Part shown: positions 61,918-64,000 of the stretch, in pieces
Layout of the letters: each line of letters begins with the position of its first letter
How positions within the stretch are numbered: position 1 is the first letter of the stretch
Assembly (NCBI GenBank): GCA_037178625.1
Contig: CM074133.1
Span: forward strand, 1,364,001 to 1,428,000
Direction: 5' to 3'
From: Skeletonema tropicum
Lineage: Eukaryota; Bacillariophyta; Thalassiosirophyceae; Thalassiosirales; Thalassiosiraceae
DNA length: 64,000 bases
Notes under the pieces: model-generated
Told to the model about the DNA's origin: nothing
What the model saw: the letters and a program-made list of their open reading frames with translations, nothing else
Database searches by the model: none
Position numbers and translations under genes: made by a program

Positions 61918-62122
61918 CTTTGCCAACTGAGAAACGTTATTGTCTTCCAGAGAAGAGCAAGCTAGAAGCAACCCAATCAGAAACAAGATTTGCCTGCTGG
62001 CTGCCGACTGGATGGTGTAGGGCCGCTACAAGAGGTACATAACAGCGCAATTGCCAGCAACGCCTAAGAAAGATTAAAAGAAAAGGAAAGAGAAGAGTGG
62101 GTTTGCACTAAGTGCATCTGGG

Positions 62123-62134
62123 TAGGAATTAGTA
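62123..62134 (+). promoter_or_regulatory. TAGGAATTAGTA motif copy
   Basis: Exact 12-bp copy, 206 bp upstream of the 61917 start codon and 94 bp left of the hAT-like element. Confidence 0.4.
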
Positions 62135-62227
62135 GTAAATCTTCTGCCAGATAAGGATATGCGAACCCGGGAGGGACTCTCTCCTCTCGTCTTTTTTTGA
62201 TGGCCACCTTCCCCTTCCACCTTCCAC

Positions 62228-63027
62228 CAAGGGTAAATAAGCAGGGTTGGCGACGACGGTTCCCGCCAAAATTTTACGTAGTAAAAAAGCTGAGTACCGT
62301 TACCGTCTCGTCAGCAAGTTCGATTGAGAAAGTCAGTGCCGGTCCGAAAATGATGATCCGCACCGCCACGCCGCGCCGGCTGGCGCCGGCCGTGATCAGG
62401 CAAGGCAACCATGGTCGACGTTGCCGCCGCTGAATTAGACCAAGTTAACAGCCGTATTATGGGGTGATTGGTGGCTGACGGTTACTATGGATTATTATGT
62501 TGGTGTCGAAGCCCTCGCCGCTGCAAAATCCCCTGAGGGAAGGCAGCATTGAGGCAATATTAGACGATGACGTCCGGCGAGCGCCGCCCACTGAACAGTG
62601 CTCATTGAACGTCGCAAGGAGCGTTTCTGCTTAATCCAAGCACGATAACACAGACATAGTAATCCATAGTAACGATCAGCCACCGATCGACCGATATTAC
62701 GGTTATTAACTTGGTCTATTTCAGCGGCGGCAACGCTGACCATGGTTGCCGGCAGAGAGTGTTCAATTTGAGCTTTCAATGACGGAGATCGGGCAGGGCA
62801 ACCGAGACTCAATGAAAGGAAGCGAGACTCAATTATAGGGATCTCAAAGTCGTAACGAAACTTTTACTTAGGAAAATTTGATGCCGCTTTCTGATCACTG
62901 CTGATCATAGGGGCGATACGTCGGAACAAGTGAAAGATCGCTAAATTTGAGTACCTACTTGCTGACGAGATGGTAAATTGATTTTGAAATTTAGCAAAAC
63001 GACGCCAACCCTGCTTATTTACCCTTG
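62228..63027. mobile_element. Non-autonomous hAT-like DNA transposon, 800 bp, with nested inverted repeats
   Basis: Termini are CAAGGGTAAATAAGCAGGGT (continuing TGGCG) and its inverse ending ATTTACCCTTG at 63027. Perfect 8-bp duplications CCTTCCAC flank it at 62220-62227 and 63028-63035. The termini fit the YARNG start and 8-bp duplication of hAT elements. The terminal similarity continues weakly inward (CTCGTCAGCAAGT on both arms). A second inverted repeat of about 90 bp (62410-62500 and 62650-62745, starting CCATGGTC and containing GACCAAGTTAA) is nested inside. There is no transposase ORF. Confidence 0.85.
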
Positions 63028-63191
63028 CCTTCCACTTCTTCTTCTTGCTTCCATACCATCATAATAATGTTGATTGAATACCTCAAGTGTGGTGACCCAG
63101 GTAGTATATCGTGGGAGATGATGGTGTCCGCCTCTCTACGCATTTCTAGCCTTTCTTGATGGAGAAGTATGCTCTCGGATAGTAAAAGGCG

Positions 63192-64000
63192 ATGGCCAAG
63201 ATGCTTGCAATACTCTTCTCAACTATGCCGCTGATGACTTTCTTCCTCAATGCGCCACTTCTTTCTAGAAATCATGTTCACGTTGCGATTCTTGCAATCA
63301 TTATTATCATCTTTTGGAGGATAATCCGAAGAAGGGCTCGAACCTATATACGTCTGCTAGAATCCGATGTGCTGAAATTTCTGCGGAACGATGACGGATT
63401 TTTGGTGGGTTAATACTTCCTATATGCATGCATGATGTGTCTGCTCTAATGTTGATGTGTTGTCTAAACCATTCACCTCATCCATCCAACAAACAACCCC
63501 CTCAATATTCAGATAGATTGTGCTGATGAAGAATTGCTTGAAGCCATAACTCAATCTGCTATACAACGAGGGAAAAGCGTATTGCAGAAAGCTACATCCA
63601 ACGTGAAACCGGAACTGAGCGCTGGAACTTCTTTCTATCATGCAAACTCTTCGAGTGGTGACTCTTCTGAAAGTAACACCTCTTCATTCAACGAACAAAA
63701 TGGAACTACATTGCAGAAACCACAGCAAATGATGCAGCAGGTCGGAGGAGTTGCATCGCACAAAAAGCCTGTGTTGACATTAGAACCTCACTATATCTTG
63801 AAACCATTAAGATTGACACATCTTCGACAGGAAAGACGTCATCATGATTATAATGGGGCTAAAGATGGCTTGAAAGATAAGACGAAAGTGTACCGAGGAG
63901 TACGAGAGATTGCATTCTACGAAGCCTTGGCGTTTTCATCGAGACTGTCACACATGATTGCTTCTTGTATGGAGCCATACAACAACCCTTTATCTACCAC
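63192..64000 (+). CDS. Inositol polyphosphate kinase-family protein with N-terminal membrane anchor, 5' part only
   Basis: Exons 63192-63404 and 63513 to the right edge, intron 63405-63512 (GTGGGT...TTCAG), phase 0; open to the edge. Exon 1 encodes two hydrophobic segments (MLAILFSTMPLMTFFLN and VHVAILAIIIIIFWRII) followed by RRRAR. Exon 2 has a Ser/Gln-rich linker, then MQQVGGVASHKKPVLTLE and ILKPL, and RGVREIAFYEALA, matching the N-lobe of the IPK family (Q-V-G-G ... K-P-L ... RE-x-x-FYE). The catalytic PxxxDxKxG motif lies beyond the window. IPK enzymes phosphorylate inositol phosphates up to InsP5 or, as IP6K, to pyrophosphates. Confidence 0.7.

Noticed and set aside
63336..63346. GGTTCGAGCCC-like tRNA B-box (minus strand)
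   Set aside because: No A-box, acceptor stem or anticodon arm can be placed around it and it lies inside a coding exon.

Overview
The window looks like nuclear DNA of a diatom, probably a centric, Thalassiosirales-like species. The evidence is: short GT-AG introns (about 80-160 bp, one of 444 bp); signal peptides ending in the diatom plastid motif (AAAFAP, ASAF, CFAHP); Thr/Pro-rich type II membrane proteins; and a diatom-type Ty1/copia element. The species assignment is inference. No rRNA, tRNA, operon or CRISPR was seen.

Layout, left to right. 1-1315 (-) is the N-terminal part of an SPX-GDPD phosphate-homeostasis protein, cut by the window edge. 1459-2130 holds two inverted-repeat elements. 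2611-4409 (-) is a three-exon sulfotransferase with a repetitive tail, divergent from a three-exon membrane-anchored GH78 glycosidase (4802-9267). Then come proteasome beta-4/beta7 (9783-10592), a plastid DUF1118 protein (10815-11876 -), the mitoribosomal protein mS38/COX24 (12785-13261 -), an F-box protein (13633-16796), an apyrase (16823-18154 -) and a SAM methyltransferase (18718-19605 -). A copia LTR retrotransposon with identical LTRs and a perfect 5-bp target duplication occupies 20229-24735.

The middle has a tandem ABC ATPase (24872-26848 -), a plastid inositol-monophosphatase-family enzyme (27048-28085), a hAT-like MITE, a Cys-rich/F-box/SPRY-like protein (28807-30570) and a CRT-like transporter (30672-32792 -). 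A 4.5-kb satellite of about 184-bp monomers (33285-37745), with a roughly 1.19-kb higher-order repeat, abuts the cytosolic monothiol glutaredoxin Grx3/4 gene (37889-39191). A degraded duplicate of that gene's 5' end lies on the far side of the array.

The right part holds a nucleoredoxin-like protein (39269-39763 -), a PP6 regulatory (SAPS) subunit (40453-44796), two large type II surface proteins with low-complexity ectodomains (44883-46949 - and 47405-51165 -), a decayed hAT-like transposase, the repair nuclease FAN1 (53532-57686), an EF-hand protein (57772-58194 -), a SulP/STAS anion transporter with a plastid-type leader (58556-60514 -), an unknown protein (61228-61917 -), an 800-bp non-autonomous hAT-like element with an 8-bp target duplication, and the start of a membrane-anchored inositol polyphosphate kinase (63192 to the edge).

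The genes are mostly unrelated housekeeping, signalling and surface functions. Two edge genes touch the same pathway: SPX domains bind inositol (pyro)phosphates and IPK-family kinases make them. The most novel signals are a 14-nt perfect complementarity between the copia LTR and its primer-binding site (a possible self-priming retrotransposon), the satellite with its flanking gene-fragment duplicate, a 12-bp motif repeated in intergenic DNA, and the plastid-type SulP transporter.
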